Below are positions 1-9,231 of a stretch of 64,000 bases of DNA, piece after piece. The notes under the pieces are model-generated. The model did not search any database and was not told the DNA's origin. It worked only from the letters and a program-made list of their open reading frames with translations. Each line of letters starts with the position of its first letter. Position 1 is the first letter of the stretch. This stretch comes from Schistosoma haematobium (Eukaryota; Platyhelminthes; Trematoda; Strigeidida; Schistosomatidae). The stretch spans positions 87,026,364 to 87,090,363 of the forward strand of contig NC_067196.1 in assembly GCF_000699445.3 (NCBI RefSeq), written 5' to 3'. Position numbers and translations under genes: made by a program.

Positions 1-432
1 CATCAAGGCAGTTCTACTGTACGGAGCTGAAACTTGGAGAACTACAACAACCACAATCAAGAAGGTACAAGTATTTATAATTAGTTGTTTACGCAAGATA
101 CTCAACATCCATTGGCCGGACACAATCAGTAACAGCCTACTATGGGAGAGAACAAACCAGCTTCCAGTTGAAGAGGAAATTAGGAAAATACGATGGAAAT
201 GGATAGGACATACATTACCGGAATCACCAAACTGCATCACGAGGCAAGCTCTGAATTGGAATCCTGAAGGGAAGTGGAAAAGAGGAAGGCCAAAGAACAC
301 ATTACGTCGGGAAATAGAAGCAGATATGAAAAGGATTAATAACAACTGGAAAGGATTACCAAGGACAGGTTTAAATGGAGAATGCTGGTGAGCGATCTGT
401 GCTCCTTCACGAGGAGTAACAGGCGTAAGTAA
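1..432 (+). mobile_element. 3' end of an RTE-clade retrotransposon (TAAG-tail family), cut by the window edge
   Basis: Degenerate coding sequence for the C-terminal part of an RTE-type ORF. Readable pieces include [11 protein letters not shown] near base 15, [19 protein letters not shown] near 105-160, RWKWIGHTL near 195, [13 protein letters not shown] near 235 and [16 protein letters not shown] near 280. It ends in the family 3' signature, GGCGTAAGTAA, at about 422. This region lies downstream of the reverse transcriptase palm in RTE elements. The same module recurs at 29.1, 34.1, 47.0, 50.9, 54.8 and 57.2 kb. Frame breaks after about 345 show it is dead. It lies in an intron of the crotonase gene. 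Assignment to the SR2-like RTE group is by resemblance only. Confidence 0.75.
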
Positions 433-744
433 TTTAAATAAGTATTTATGTATTTGAATAACAAGTCTTTGTTAGAATTTAAAACTGAGTTATGAATTAA
501 TAGTTTGTGATTGCAATGTGCAATGTTGAAAATCTGAAACAAATTATTTAGTTTGAAAGTAAGTGTTTGTTATGTAATCAACCTGGCTTAAAGTGGATAA
601 ATGAACTACAGATTGTAAAGTTTACATGTAATCGTATAGAAATAGCTGATTATCCATTGTGTGTAATTTAGTTGGAAATGAATTTGTTTAGTATGTTTTT
701 CTAAGTTGAAAGATTGATCAAGTTTAAATTTATTCTTATAATAT

Positions 745-935
745 TATTATTCAAACACAGACACCAATACAAGGAGGTACCAGATACATATGCACTACAT
801 AAATCATTCAATTTGTGTGAGGGCTGGGATACTTCCCGGGTGGCTGTATACGCGCGGCCATGTGAAAGCATTTCGAGAAGGAGAGCTGACTCTTCCCACT
901 GTCGGCCGTACCAAGGCATTTGGAGGCTAATATAT
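745..935 (-). mobile_element. Internally deleted copy of the TAAA-tail non-autonomous element
   Basis: On the minus strand both ends of the 522-bp element seen complete at 1162-1683 are present: the 5' part with AATGCC and the GC-rich head at right, and the 3' part (TTGGTGTCTGT side) at left. They are joined near base 830 with about 300 bases of the middle missing. No intact ORF. It lies only about 230 bp from the full copy and in the opposite orientation. Confidence 0.55.
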
Positions 936-1161
936 CATTATTGAATTGCTGAAACATAGAATTTCTTATCAGTAATTTACAGGTTTGAAATACTATCCCA
1001 TTTACTTTGTGATCTAGGATAGAATCAGTTACTTCATCATTCTATTTATACATTACTAATGATTGCTAACTAGCCAGAGACATGTAGACAAAATGAAACA
1101 GTTGTTTAATACTATCTAACTATCCTCATAAAACACCTTAATAAACCTACAGCTTAACAGC

Positions 1162-1683
1162 CCGCGAATGCCCTGGTACGTCCGAGAGTGGGGAGAGTCC
1201 GCTCCACCTCTCGAAATGCTCTCACATGGCCACGCGTATATAGCCTCTGCCGGGGAAGTCCTACTCACTGCCTTCTCGTGGAGGGGGTGTTGTTTACGAA
1301 ATCGACAGGACGAAAAGCGAATGTCCGGTGCTTTAACCGGATTGGTGGACATGGAGAGTCCACCTACGGAAGTCGGAAAACCCTGATTCCAAACCAATGG
1401 TGCACATGGGCTCCAGTATCCTGAGGAAACAAATGGCGTATGAACCAATGGTTGGTCACCGGCTACCATGGGACTGTATCTCCTTACGTTTCTCCACTGC
1501 CTTGTAGATCAAACCTTCAGGTCGAAGGCTCCAGGTGTGGTCCTCTAAGAAAACCACCTGCTTCTGTTTGGGCACCCGGGCAGTATCACAGCCCTCACAC
1601 ATGTCACATGAGATCTGTGTGGCGTATATGTATTTGGTGCCTCCTTGTACCAATATCTATGTGTTAAAGTAAATAATAAATAA
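1162..1683 (+). mobile_element. Complete 522-bp non-autonomous retroelement with TAAA-type tail and 13-bp target duplication
   Basis: A GC-rich unit that is sharply distinct from the AT-rich flanks. It ends in an A-rich AAATAATAAATAA tail. The same 13 bases, ACAGCTTAACAGC, stand directly before it (1149-1161) and after it (1684-1696), which marks target-primed insertion. Related copies are at 745-935 (-), 4885-5268 (+), 14410-14945 (+) and 30095-30590 (-). ORFs called inside it occur in overlapping frames on both strands and are not conserved between copies, so I treat it as non-coding. I see no convincing tRNA-type promoter. Its tail style suggests mobilisation by an RTE-type LINE (inference). 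Confidence 0.7.
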
Positions 1684-1930
1684 ACAGCTTAACAGCTAAA
1701 TATATTCTATTACTTTAAATAACGAATATATTATCGAAAAATACTGTAGTAAACGAGAACTAAAATGACGAAGACCGGTTTTGTTGTTTAATGCAAAATT
1801 ACTGAGTTCTTTCGTAAAATATGAAAAAAACATATATTAAACACATTCCATCAGTTGTCCTTTACATGCTTCCTGACTCTGTCAGTTCTGTTGTAATTAC
1901 AATTACTTTCTGATCTCTTCAACTGAATCT
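1684..1930. other. AT-rich intron sequence, nothing recognised
   Basis: About 250 bases between the 522-bp element and the next SMα-like copy. No coding or repeat signal that I can support. Confidence 0.5.
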
Positions 1931-1934
1931 TTCG

Positions 1935-2125
1935 CTGGTTGAAATCATGAGTCAATTGAAGCTAGACCACCATGGAAAACCTAGGAGCATTGGTTCGAAT
2001 CTCATGGCGTGCGGGATCGTGGATGCGCACTGCTGAAGAGTCCTATACTACGACGAAATGGCCGTCCAGTGCTTCCAGGTTTTCCAGAGTGGTCTAGCTT
2101 CAATTGACTCATGATTTCAACCAGT
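1935..2125 (+). mobile_element. SMα-like SINE fragment, head-to-head pair
   Basis: A minus-strand end (ATCATGAGTCAATTGAAGC at about 1946) runs straight into a plus-strand tail half, so the locus folds back on itself: the last 25 bases mirror the first. The plus half retains a box-B-like GGTTCGAATC and a hammerhead layout: core CTGAAGA at 2033, GAAA at 2055, cleavage triplet GTC at 2064. Helix II has only three good pairs here, so activity is doubtful. It ends 135 bases before exon A. Confidence 0.75.
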
Positions 2126-2259
2126 AAAAAGTTTTCGTGATTCTGAACATCATCAACACTTTAAGTAGAAGTTTAGTTGTCTATAACGAATATCAAAGAT
2201 GGCACAATTATACATTTAAATTTGGAAAATATTTTGTTTATTATACTCTACTTTTCTAG

Positions 2260-2404
2260 GATTCTACTAAATTGACATTTTCAAAGCCGCTTATTGCAGC
2301 AATTGCTGGGAAAGCTATCGGTGCTGGTTTAGAACTAGCATTAGCATGTGATCTACGTGTTGCCGAGATCGATTCCATATTGAGTTTACATAAACGAAAA
2401 CATT
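2260..2404 (+). CDS. Crotonase-family (enoyl-CoA hydratase/isomerase-like) protein, internal exon A
   Basis: The exon follows a pyrimidine-rich acceptor ending in TCTAG and ends CATT|GTAAGT, a strong donor. Read in phase 0 it gives 48 codons plus one base. The translation holds SKPLIAAIAGKAIGAGLEL and then ALACDLRVAE, matching the crotonase segment P-hydrophobic-AA-hydrophobic-G-x-x-x-GxGxEL-x-x-x-CD. In rat enoyl-CoA hydratase the glycines of this loop form the oxyanion hole and the Glu of xEL is one of two catalytic acids; that Glu is present here. The usual sequence between the CD motif and the next helix continues in exon B. Expected role: an acyl-CoA hydratase or isomerase step, probably in mitochondrial or peroxisomal fatty-acid metabolism. 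Substrate unknown. Upstream exons (N-terminal half) lie outside the window. Confidence 0.85.
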
Positions 2405-2487
2405 GTAAGTCGTTTTAATTGATACTGTCCGTAATTTAATTTTATTAGTCTTTTACTAAATATTTAATTAGTCAGTTTTGATATGAT

Positions 2488-2612
2488 GAGGAAGATTTGT
2501 AGTTCAGGTAGATGATTTTGATGAAGATTTTGTTCTCTGAGCTGGATGGTTTGGTCGTGGAGCTTTCATCGTTCTTCTGAACGACATCATCACCACAAAC
2601 TTCAGGTAGGAG
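2488..2612 (-). ncRNA. Hammerhead-ribozyme relic in a Penelope-like element end (copy 1)
   Basis: On the minus strand a type-I hammerhead layout is visible: stem I halves around TTTGT and ACAAA, core at GTGATGA (consensus CUGANGA, so the first C is changed), helix II GTCGTT/AACGAT with a CAGA-type loop, GAAA, helix III AGCT/AGCT, then the CTC cleavage triplet. The C-to-G change in the core should abolish cleavage. Inverted partner at 2931-3010. Confidence 0.55.
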
Positions 2613-2631
2613 TGAAGGGTTCGGACACATA

Positions 2632-2832
2632 ATCGACTGGAAAAATGTGGAAATTTTGGATAGAGGCAATTCCAAAAACACCAGAGAGTTTTTAGAAGCT
2701 TGGCACTCAGGTCAATCAGCAATCAACAAGCATATTGAAATCCACCCAATTTACCAACCAATCAGGAAAATTATGGACAAACATAGGAACAAAAATCGAA
2801 CCAATGCGAGATACAACCAAAAAAAGAAGTAA
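2632..2832 (+). pseudogene. C-terminal tail of a Penelope-like element ORF
   Basis: Open frame beginning DWKNVEILDRGNS and continuing FLEAWHSGQSAINKH, then HPIYQPIRKI. Animal PLE proteins end with this kind of tail (DW..A.ILDR....R.FLEAW, then N.H..L.PIY) after the GIY-YIG endonuclease. The reverse transcriptase and endonuclease are absent; a stop codon lies directly before the frame. The fragment sits between two inverted hammerhead-bearing ends, the usual PLE layout. Confidence 0.7.
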
Positions 2833-2930
2833 ACAATGACAGGTTTAAGGTCAACAAGAACCAACCAGCATCGAGGTGTACAGGACAAGCTGTCAACCAC
2901 ATGTGGAGAAATTCGAACACTCCACTTCTA

Positions 2931-3010
2931 CCTGAAGTTTGTGCTGATAATGTCGTTCAGAAGAACGACGAAAGCTCCACGACCAAACCATCCAGCTCAG
3001 GGAACAACAC
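2931..3010 (+). ncRNA. Hammerhead-ribozyme relic in a Penelope-like element end (copy 2, inverted partner)
   Basis: Same fold as 2488-2612 in the opposite orientation: stem I TGAAGTTTGTG, core CTGATAA at 2944 (the required G of CUGANGA is A), helix II GTCGTT/AACGAC with perfect pairing, GAAA, helix III AGCT/AGCT and cleavage triplet CTC. The damage is at a different core position from its partner, so the ancestor was probably intact. Confidence 0.6.
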
Positions 3011-3014
3011 CCCA

Positions 3015-3655
3015 TGAAAATTAGTCAGTTTATTTATTCTCATACCTTATGAACTTTTCCTATTAAAATCTCTAACAATTACTTATTAAGATCATTTGTG
3101 GCTTATTTAGGTTGTTTAAAGATTCGATTAATATAGTTGAAAATAATTGATAGTGAGTTCCAAATTTAGAATTTAATTTATTGTCCTGAAACATCACTTT
3201 TCATTTCATGTATTAATTTCCTAGTTCAGGAAGTCTTAAGTTTATTCAAGAGAAGTGCCGTAATGAACTCAGATCTTTGTTCTTGCTTTCTTCAAGATGT
3301 TAAAGGAATTTTTGTGTATGAAATAATGCAGCTTTCACGTTGGTAGAATTTTAATCTACCTATGACCTTGAATAACGTCAGAAATGACCATAAAAGTTTT
3401 ATGTCCATTGTCATCCATAAAGTAAATATATCTTTAAAATCAGGGGCCTATTACTAGAAGGGTAATGTGACTTATGATTTTTTCTAAGGTTTATAATCAG
3501 TTTCATGGATTTTAAAGCGGAATATTTCCTCTACACTGACTTATTCATTTTAGGAAAGATTAATTTATTTTTAGGTCTTTCGTGAAACCATAGATACTCA
3601 GTAATAAGCTATTTAAGGATCTAATGAATAAACCCTTTGCTAAGTCCTGTGAGTC
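3015..3655. other. AT-rich intron sequence without recognised features
   Basis: Between the PLE remnant and the antisense RTE I see no coding signal, tRNA-like box or terminal repeat. Confidence 0.5.
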
Positions 3656-3659
3656 ATGT

Positions 3660-4880
3660 GTGAATCAGTCAGTCAGTCAGTAACAACGTAGAACTTCGTA
3701 CGTATCTACGTCAGTTCGAGTTGCCACACCACCTCAGCACAGAGATGCAGTGGTCGATTCAAATCCCGTAGTGGTAGAGGTAGCAAGAGTATAAGCAGTA
3801 ATCGGGAAGATGTTATTTAAAGAGTATAATCCAGTGAAATAAATTTGGGAAGAGGAAAAAAGGGACATGAAGAATTCAGAAGATAAGAATTTAGGAGAAC
3901 ACAGAGAGTGGATGCACCTGGGCCATTGCAAACGATTTTGAGCCATGTCATTCAGGGTCTCTAACCATCGGTTGCTATCATCTCGTGGTCCCCAACCAGG
4001 TAGTCTACACCTACCAACATGGCTCAGTCCACTTGTCAGTGACTTCATGGACTTGTGCCATGTTTTGGTCTGACCTCCCCTAGCTTTCTTCCTATCTACT
4101 CCTATACAACAAAACATCGCACATCGAGGCAGTCGGTGGTTGGGAATACGTAACACGCGTCCCAGCCATCTCAACTGATGAAGTTTCACTACGTCATCAA
4201 TTGATTTGCCATCTTTACCTAGTACCCGTGTCCTAACAACTGTGTTACTTACTCGATGGTCCCATGATATACGAGCAATGTTTCGAAGACACCTTTGATC
4301 GAATACTAGTAACCTACGAATATCCTCTACTCTTACCGGCCATGTTTCACTGCCATAAAGTAGGACGGAACGAACTGCTGCGCAGTAAACACGTCGTTTG
4401 GTTGATAGACGAATATCTCGCCTACGCCATAAATGACGCAAGTTGGCAAAAGCTAGTCGAGCCTTCTGTATCCGTGCTGAGATTTCGTCACACACCAGAC
4501 CACAAGGGCTGATGAGACTCCCAAGGTAAGTGAATCGGTCGAAACACTCAATTACCTCACTCCCTATCATTAGTTCGGGTGTCGATGTAACCCAATCCTG
4601 AAGCAACATTTTACATTTCGAGGGGGAGAATCGCATCCCGAACATGCTTGCATTGTTGCTTAGAGTGGTCAGAAGACTCTGCATTTTGCCAGCGTCTTCA
4701 CCAAATAGAACTATGTCATCGGCATATTCTAAGTCAACAAGTGAACCTCCTGGTAGAAGTTCAACCCTTGGAAATTTAGATGAGGAGAGTGTTATCTCTA
4801 AAAGTACGTCGACCACAAAGTTGAACAAGAATGGGGAGAGTGGACAGCCCTGAAGAACACCACTTGAGGTAATCAATTCT
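3660..4880 (-). mobile_element. 5'-truncated RTE-clade retrotransposon with (TGAC)n tail, intact reverse transcriptase palm
   Basis: An uninterrupted minus-strand frame (part of a 437-codon ORF, 5047 down to 3734) contains RT motifs: GVLQGCPLSPFLFNFVVD (palm motif B region), YADDIVLFGED (catalytic motif C, residues about 108-118) and MRFSPSKCKML. It continues with the RTE C-terminal segment (GSETWPVRVEDIRRLLVFD, DHRVSNTVV, LRWLGRVLRIPNHRLPR, WHKSMKSLTSGLSHVG). The 3' end at 3663-3680 is a run of TCAG repeats, (TGAC)n read on the minus strand. The endonuclease and RT fingers are missing. Residues 1-52 of the ORF come from the opposite strand of a neighbouring repeat, not from RTE. Related copies at 18.8 and 31.4 kb. 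Confidence 0.85.
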
Positions 4881-4884
4881 GGTG

Positions 4885-5268
4885 AATGCGAAACGCGAAT
4901 GTCCGGCGCGTTAACCGGATTGTTGGACATGGAGAGTTCACATAGGAGAGTTGGAAAACCCTGATTCCAAACCAATGGTGCACATGGGCTCCAGTACCCT
5001 GAGGAAACAAATGGCGTATGAATCAATCGTTGGTCGCTGGCTGCCATGGGAATGCATCTCCTTACTTTACTCCACTGCCTTGTGGATCATACTTTTAAGT
5101 CAAAGGCTCCGGATGTAGCCCCCTAAGAGAACCACCTGTTTCGGTTTGGGCACCCGGGCAGTATCATAGCCCTCATACAAATCATATGAGATTTGTGTAG
5201 CGCATTGTATTTGGTGCCCCCTTGTACCAGTGTTTATGTGTTCAAACCAATAAATAAATAATAAAGTT
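4885..5268 (+). mobile_element. 5'-truncated copy of the TAAA-tail non-autonomous element
   Basis: Matches the last two-thirds of the 1162-1683 unit in sense orientation and ends in AATAAATAAATAATAAAG. It abuts the truncated 5' end of the antisense RTE, and its complement supplies the first 52 residues of that 437-residue ORF. Confidence 0.65.
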
Positions 5269-5741
5269 GTCATTAACTTTCTAATTTGTCACAAAAACGA
5301 GGTCACCATCTTAACAATTGTTAGCCCGTTAGTATAGTAAATATTTGCCTTAACATGTTTCATCATGACAGTACGAAAGTCTTTCACTAAGTTGTTTGTA
5401 TCACTTAATATTATGTCTTATTTTTCTGCTTAGTATTCTGAGATGTTTAACTTCATTTGAGCAGTTGCGAAATCAAAGCAAATTAGAGTTAAATATGCAT
5501 ATATTTTGAAGTAAAACCTCAGTTAATCAGTTATTTATCGATGAATATGTTTATATTTTATGAACAGAGTCACCGAAGACAAATCACAACGCATTAGTTA
5601 ATAGAATGATGATACACTGAAACAAAATAAATGAACTTTATATCAAATAAAGGGATAGATATTGATAGTTGATAGACATAGTTCACTTTAAATTCATTCA
5701 TGAATAGTAACATTTATTTTCTTAGAAACGTAATATTCAGG
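5269..5741. other. AT-rich intron sequence, nothing recognised
   Basis: No reading frame, tRNA-like box or terminal repeat that I can support between the TAAA-tail repeat and the solo LTR. Confidence 0.5.
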
Positions 5742-5746
5742 GGTTT

Positions 5747-6988
5747 TGTTATATCCGGGCGAAGATGAATTCACGAATAACTTCTGAGACATATTAATTG
5801 ACTAATATTATCTATACATTCTTATGGTATAACTATTGAATGATTAGATTATGTATATTTATATTCCTCTTATTATAAGCTTCATTTTGACCTATAACTT
5901 ATTATTGTACGATTTACGGTTCTTAAGTTATATTCAGTCTATTAATTACTGTCCCCCTCGTTCACAGCCACTTTTTGGCTTTATTGTGTACAAATGTTAT
6001 TTCCTATTTTATGGTGCGTCGCGATCTTTTTGTTTGATATATAAACCCAGTATGTTTGAAATAAATGATTCGATTCGCATTGCATAGTGGAAGCTGGTAT
6101 TGGTGTTCTGGACTCTAGTGGACGGGCTAGGCGGACATAGGACCAATAAGGACTCTAGGCTGCTCATACCGGTCGAAAGTCATTGGCTTGGCACAGTGCT
6201 AAGATTGTATAAGTTGTATTTCGATTGGTGGATAAATCACGTGATATTTAGATGGTAGTTGGAGGTAGTCAACAGGAAACCCTGGACCCGGGTTTCGTGC
6301 TACTTGGCACTCGTCAGCAAGGTGTACCTGTAATCTTGAGGGAACTGGTGCTCCCTGGCGGATTCGATCTCGTGTCACCCAGCTTCACAGTCAGAGACGT
6401 TACCACTGAGCTATCCGAGCCGTGACTAACCTCCTGTAGGACTGAGATGTAATCACAATTGATTGATCACTGGGTGGTGATCAATGTCATGTTTGTCTAG
6501 TCCTTATTAGTGCAGATCGAATGCTATCGATCATGTTGCAATGTGGCCACCAGTCTAGGTGACTCGGCACTGCGGGCACCACCCAGTGATCAATCAATTG
6601 TGATTACATCTCAGTCCTACAGGAGGTTAGTCACGGCTCGGATAGCTCAGTGGTAACGTCTCTGACTGTGAAGCTGGGTGACACGAGATCGAATCCGCCA
6701 GGGAGCACCAGTTCCCTCAAGATTACAGGTACACCTTGCTGACGAGTGCCAAGTAGCACGAAACCCGGGTCCAGGGTTTCCTGTTGACTACCTCCAACTA
6801 CCATCTAAATATCAATACATAGTGCCCGCAGTGTCGAGTCACCTAGACTGGTGGCCACATTGCAACATGATCGATAGCATTCGATCTGCACTAATAAGGA
6901 CTAGACAAGCGTGACATTGATCACCACCCAGTGATCAATCAATTGTGATGAAATCACGTGATAAAAAGCCGGACATAAACCCATAACA
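5747..6988 (+). mobile_element. Solo LTR split by a later SINE-dimer insertion, 5-bp TSD GGTTT
   Basis: Begins TGTTATATCC and ends CCATAACA (TG...CA form). GGTTT stands on both sides (5742-5746 and 6989-6993). Removing the inserted SINE block and one copy of its target duplication leaves an LTR of about 525 bp. A TATA-like ATATATAAACCC lies near 6038. Four relatives occur at 7377-7782, 9232-9743, 21122-21616 and 50115-50461. No internal retroviral-type coding region flanks it, so it is a solo LTR formed by LTR-LTR recombination. Which LTR superfamily is not clear. Confidence 0.85.
6247..6950. mobile_element. Palindromic dimer of a tRNA-derived SINE (family 2) with 13-bp TSD
   Basis: Two copies of a tRNA-like SINE stand head to head: minus-strand copy 6247-6579, plus-strand copy 6580-6812, then a further plus-strand piece to 6950. 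Each tRNA-like part shows box A TAGCTCAGTGG (6642 on +) and box B GATCGAATCC (6688 on +). AAATCACGTGATA occurs directly before (6234-6246) and after (6951-6963), so the whole palindrome went in as one unit. The right half is circularly permuted: its natural 5' segment (GCCCGCAGTG...) follows its 3' end. Single copies of the family are at 27.5 and 62.2 kb. Confidence 0.85.
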
Positions 6989-7371
6989 GGTTTTACATTC
7001 AAAGTAGGATTTCAAAATTTTTAATGGTCTTTCATTTCTATAATTCTTTTCAAAACGGACAAAAGCAGTGAATCTAAGATTTCATACACATAGTTACGTT
7101 TGTTATCTTAAAGAGAGCAAGAACGAAGTTTCATGCAGAATAATATGAATTCATTTTATTTCGTTAGGTTCTCATCAAGTACTTACAAACTATAATATTC
7201 TGAAATCAATTTTATTACAGATATCGACATACTTATACATATGAGGGTGATGAAAGATGAATATATGTGTATATCATGATGTAGCGAAGATTTCAATAAA
7301 GTTCACAAAAAGTTTTGTTTCGGATAAACAAAGTTTGAGAGGGAAAGTTCCAGAACATTGAAATAATGATC
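6989..7371. other. AT-rich intron sequence, nothing recognised
   Basis: Spacer between two solo LTRs; no coding or repeat signature seen. Confidence 0.5.
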
Positions 7372-7376
7372 AGAAC

Positions 7377-7782
7377 TGTTATAACTTGTGACCGCCGATT
7401 AGATAGCAGTGACTTATCGATCGGAACAAGGACGCGTGAACCCGTATGAGCAGCTTAGAGTTCTGATTGGTCCTGCTTCCTGCCTAGCCCAACCAGTTAA
7501 GTCCAGAACACCAATCACAGCCTCTGCGATATGAATCATTTATTTCAAACATACTCTGTTTATATACTAATCAAGTAGACCACATCGTACCATAAAATAG
7601 AAAATAACATTTGTACAATATTTGGCCAACAGGAAAATGACACGTGAAATAAGTATTGACCAGTAGGGAAACGACACGTGAAATCAGTATTGACCAATAG
7701 GAAAATGATACCATTTCAAGTCCAAGGATAGCATTAGACTTAACAGGATAATTTTTGGGATATTTTACTGAATACCCTAACA
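7377..7782 (-). mobile_element. Solo LTR, 5-bp TSD AGAAC, with internal 34-bp repeats
   Basis: TGTTATAAC at the left and ACCCTAACA at the right give TG...CA ends. AGAAC lies on both sides (7372-7376 and 7783-7787). The 3' half matches the other LTRs of the family in reverse orientation. The upstream half contains two and a half 34-bp units (7631-7715) built on GACACGTGAAAT. Such U3 repeats are often enhancer-like, and each contains a CACGTG E-box palindrome (inference). It landed next to the PLE fragment at 7944-8126. Confidence 0.85.
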
Positions 7783-7943
7783 AGAACTCATGGAGTTGAT
7801 GATTATGTAATGAAGTAACTGAAAATAGATTAATGGTAATAAAGATAGGAATTGAAATCGGTCAGTTATGAATGATGTAAAAGATTCAGAAAGAGTTGCA
7901 ATAGTGAATGACGTAATAAATAAAAAGGGGAGGGGGGTCAATG

Positions 7944-8126
7944 TTACCAGGGCAAAGAAAGATTTATTATTGCCTGCTTTTGGGTACATAGATCTGATAT
8001 TAAACGTTTAATTGTTATCTTTTCGGTAAATTTCAAAAGGTTGAAGTTTAATTGTTTATTAATTCCCTTGAAGGACTTCAGTGTATTGACTTCATGCTCT
8101 GTATCATATCCTGAGATTACTAGCAA
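7944..8126 (-). pseudogene. Penelope-like element endonuclease C-terminus
   Basis: Minus-strand frame with DTEHEVNTLKSFKGI and then LLKFTEKITIKRL and DLCTQKQAIINLSLPW. This is the HEV-x-x-x-x-AF / LL-x-x-x-E-x-x-x-I-x-x-x-x-P-x-L-C segment that closes GIY-YIG endonucleases of animal PLEs. The frame is short and truncated; the GIY-YIG core is missing. A related fragment lies at 58.5-58.7 kb. Confidence 0.55.
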
Positions 8127-8267
8127 ATTTTATTTAGATTTATAGCGTCATAATGCATTTTTCTGATTTTTTGTAAAATATTTCCTTGAAACAAATTTCA
8201 TAGATAAATTTTAACAGCATAAATTCATTTATGATTATTTTGCGAATTCAGATGACTTGTCATATTT

Positions 8268-8660
8268 CAGTAGTTAAAATCATGAGTCAATTAAAGCTAG
8301 ACCACCATGGAAAACCTGGAAGCACTGGACGGCCGTTTCGTCCTAGTATGGGAGTCCTCAGCAGTGAAGACAATGGTGTACAGTGGCGCAACTTCGTGGA
8401 TTGGTTGAAGTTAGACATTAACACCGTTGGATGCCGGCTGGCTCAGTGGTCTAATGGTTAAGCGCTCGCGCGCGAGACTGAAAGGTCCTGGGTTCGAATG
8501 TAGTGGGAGGCGGGATCGCGGATGCGCATTGATGAGGATTCCCATACTAGGACGAAACGACCGTCCAGTGCTTCCAGATTTCCCATAGTGGTCTAGCTTC
8601 AAATGGCTCATGATCTCAACTACTGAAATTTCTAAAAATCTCCACAAAACCCCTTCTGAT
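8268..8660 (+). mobile_element. Complete SMα-like SINE with 13-bp TSD
   Basis: ACTTGTCATATTT flanks the element at 8255-8267 and 8661-8673. From left to right: a minus-oriented hammerhead arm (8300-8370), a spacer with TTAGACATTAACACC, a tRNA-like core with box A GGCTCAGTGG (8449) and box B GGGTTCGAAT (8490), a plus-oriented hammerhead arm (8526-8575) and the 3' end CCACAAAACCCCTTCTGAT. The plus core reads ATGAGGA instead of CTGAGGA, and the minus arm has lost one helix-II pair. The TSD length fits LINE-type target-primed integration. Confidence 0.9.
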
Positions 8661-8673
8661 ACTTGTCATATTT

Positions 8674-9226
8674 GTCAAGATCATTTAGTTATGTAGTTAT
8701 ATCACTCGTCAATGGAATGTAAATCTTATTTGTATAAGGAATCATTTAATGTAACCAATTCATTTTATTTCTATACTTTCTATTGGTCATGGTATCCTGA
8801 AATGAAATGTTAGCATGTTGCAATCGACATAATTAGAAGGAACAGTCAAATCATGTTTCTGCATCCCTTCAGTTCTATAGATAGAAATATCATACTGTTA
8901 ATTATATTTATATCTATTATTTTAACAACAACAAAAAATGAACTAGAGAATTAGCTAATAGAATCTTGGACCTACAATTAAGTGAATGCGCTTTTTGAAC
9001 TATAGTGTATTTTGTTTACTTATAAAAATAGTGCACCACATAAGACTATTTATGTTAAATGGGATTTTATGAAATATTTACTACTAATCTAATAGTTGAT
9101 AGGTGAGTTTTCGAATCGTTGTTTAAATAACAAACACTAAGTCTAAAAAGACAAAATATATGAAACCTAATATTTCAGGTGAAAGTTAGTGGGTATCTGA
9201 CTAGAATTCAGAATTTATACAGTAGT
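8674..9226. other. AT-rich intron sequence, nothing recognised
   Basis: No feature that I can support between the SMα-like copy and the next solo LTR. Confidence 0.5.
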
Positions 9227-9231
9227 TACTG

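Noticed and set aside
2647..2832. Independent small gene
   Set aside because: The FLEAWHSG...HPIYQPIR tail is that of PLE proteins and sits between inverted PLE ends.
6630..6720. Possible functional tRNA gene
   Set aside because: A and B boxes are present, but the sequence is inside a repeated SINE, the acceptor stem does not close well and the same sequence appears in several copies.
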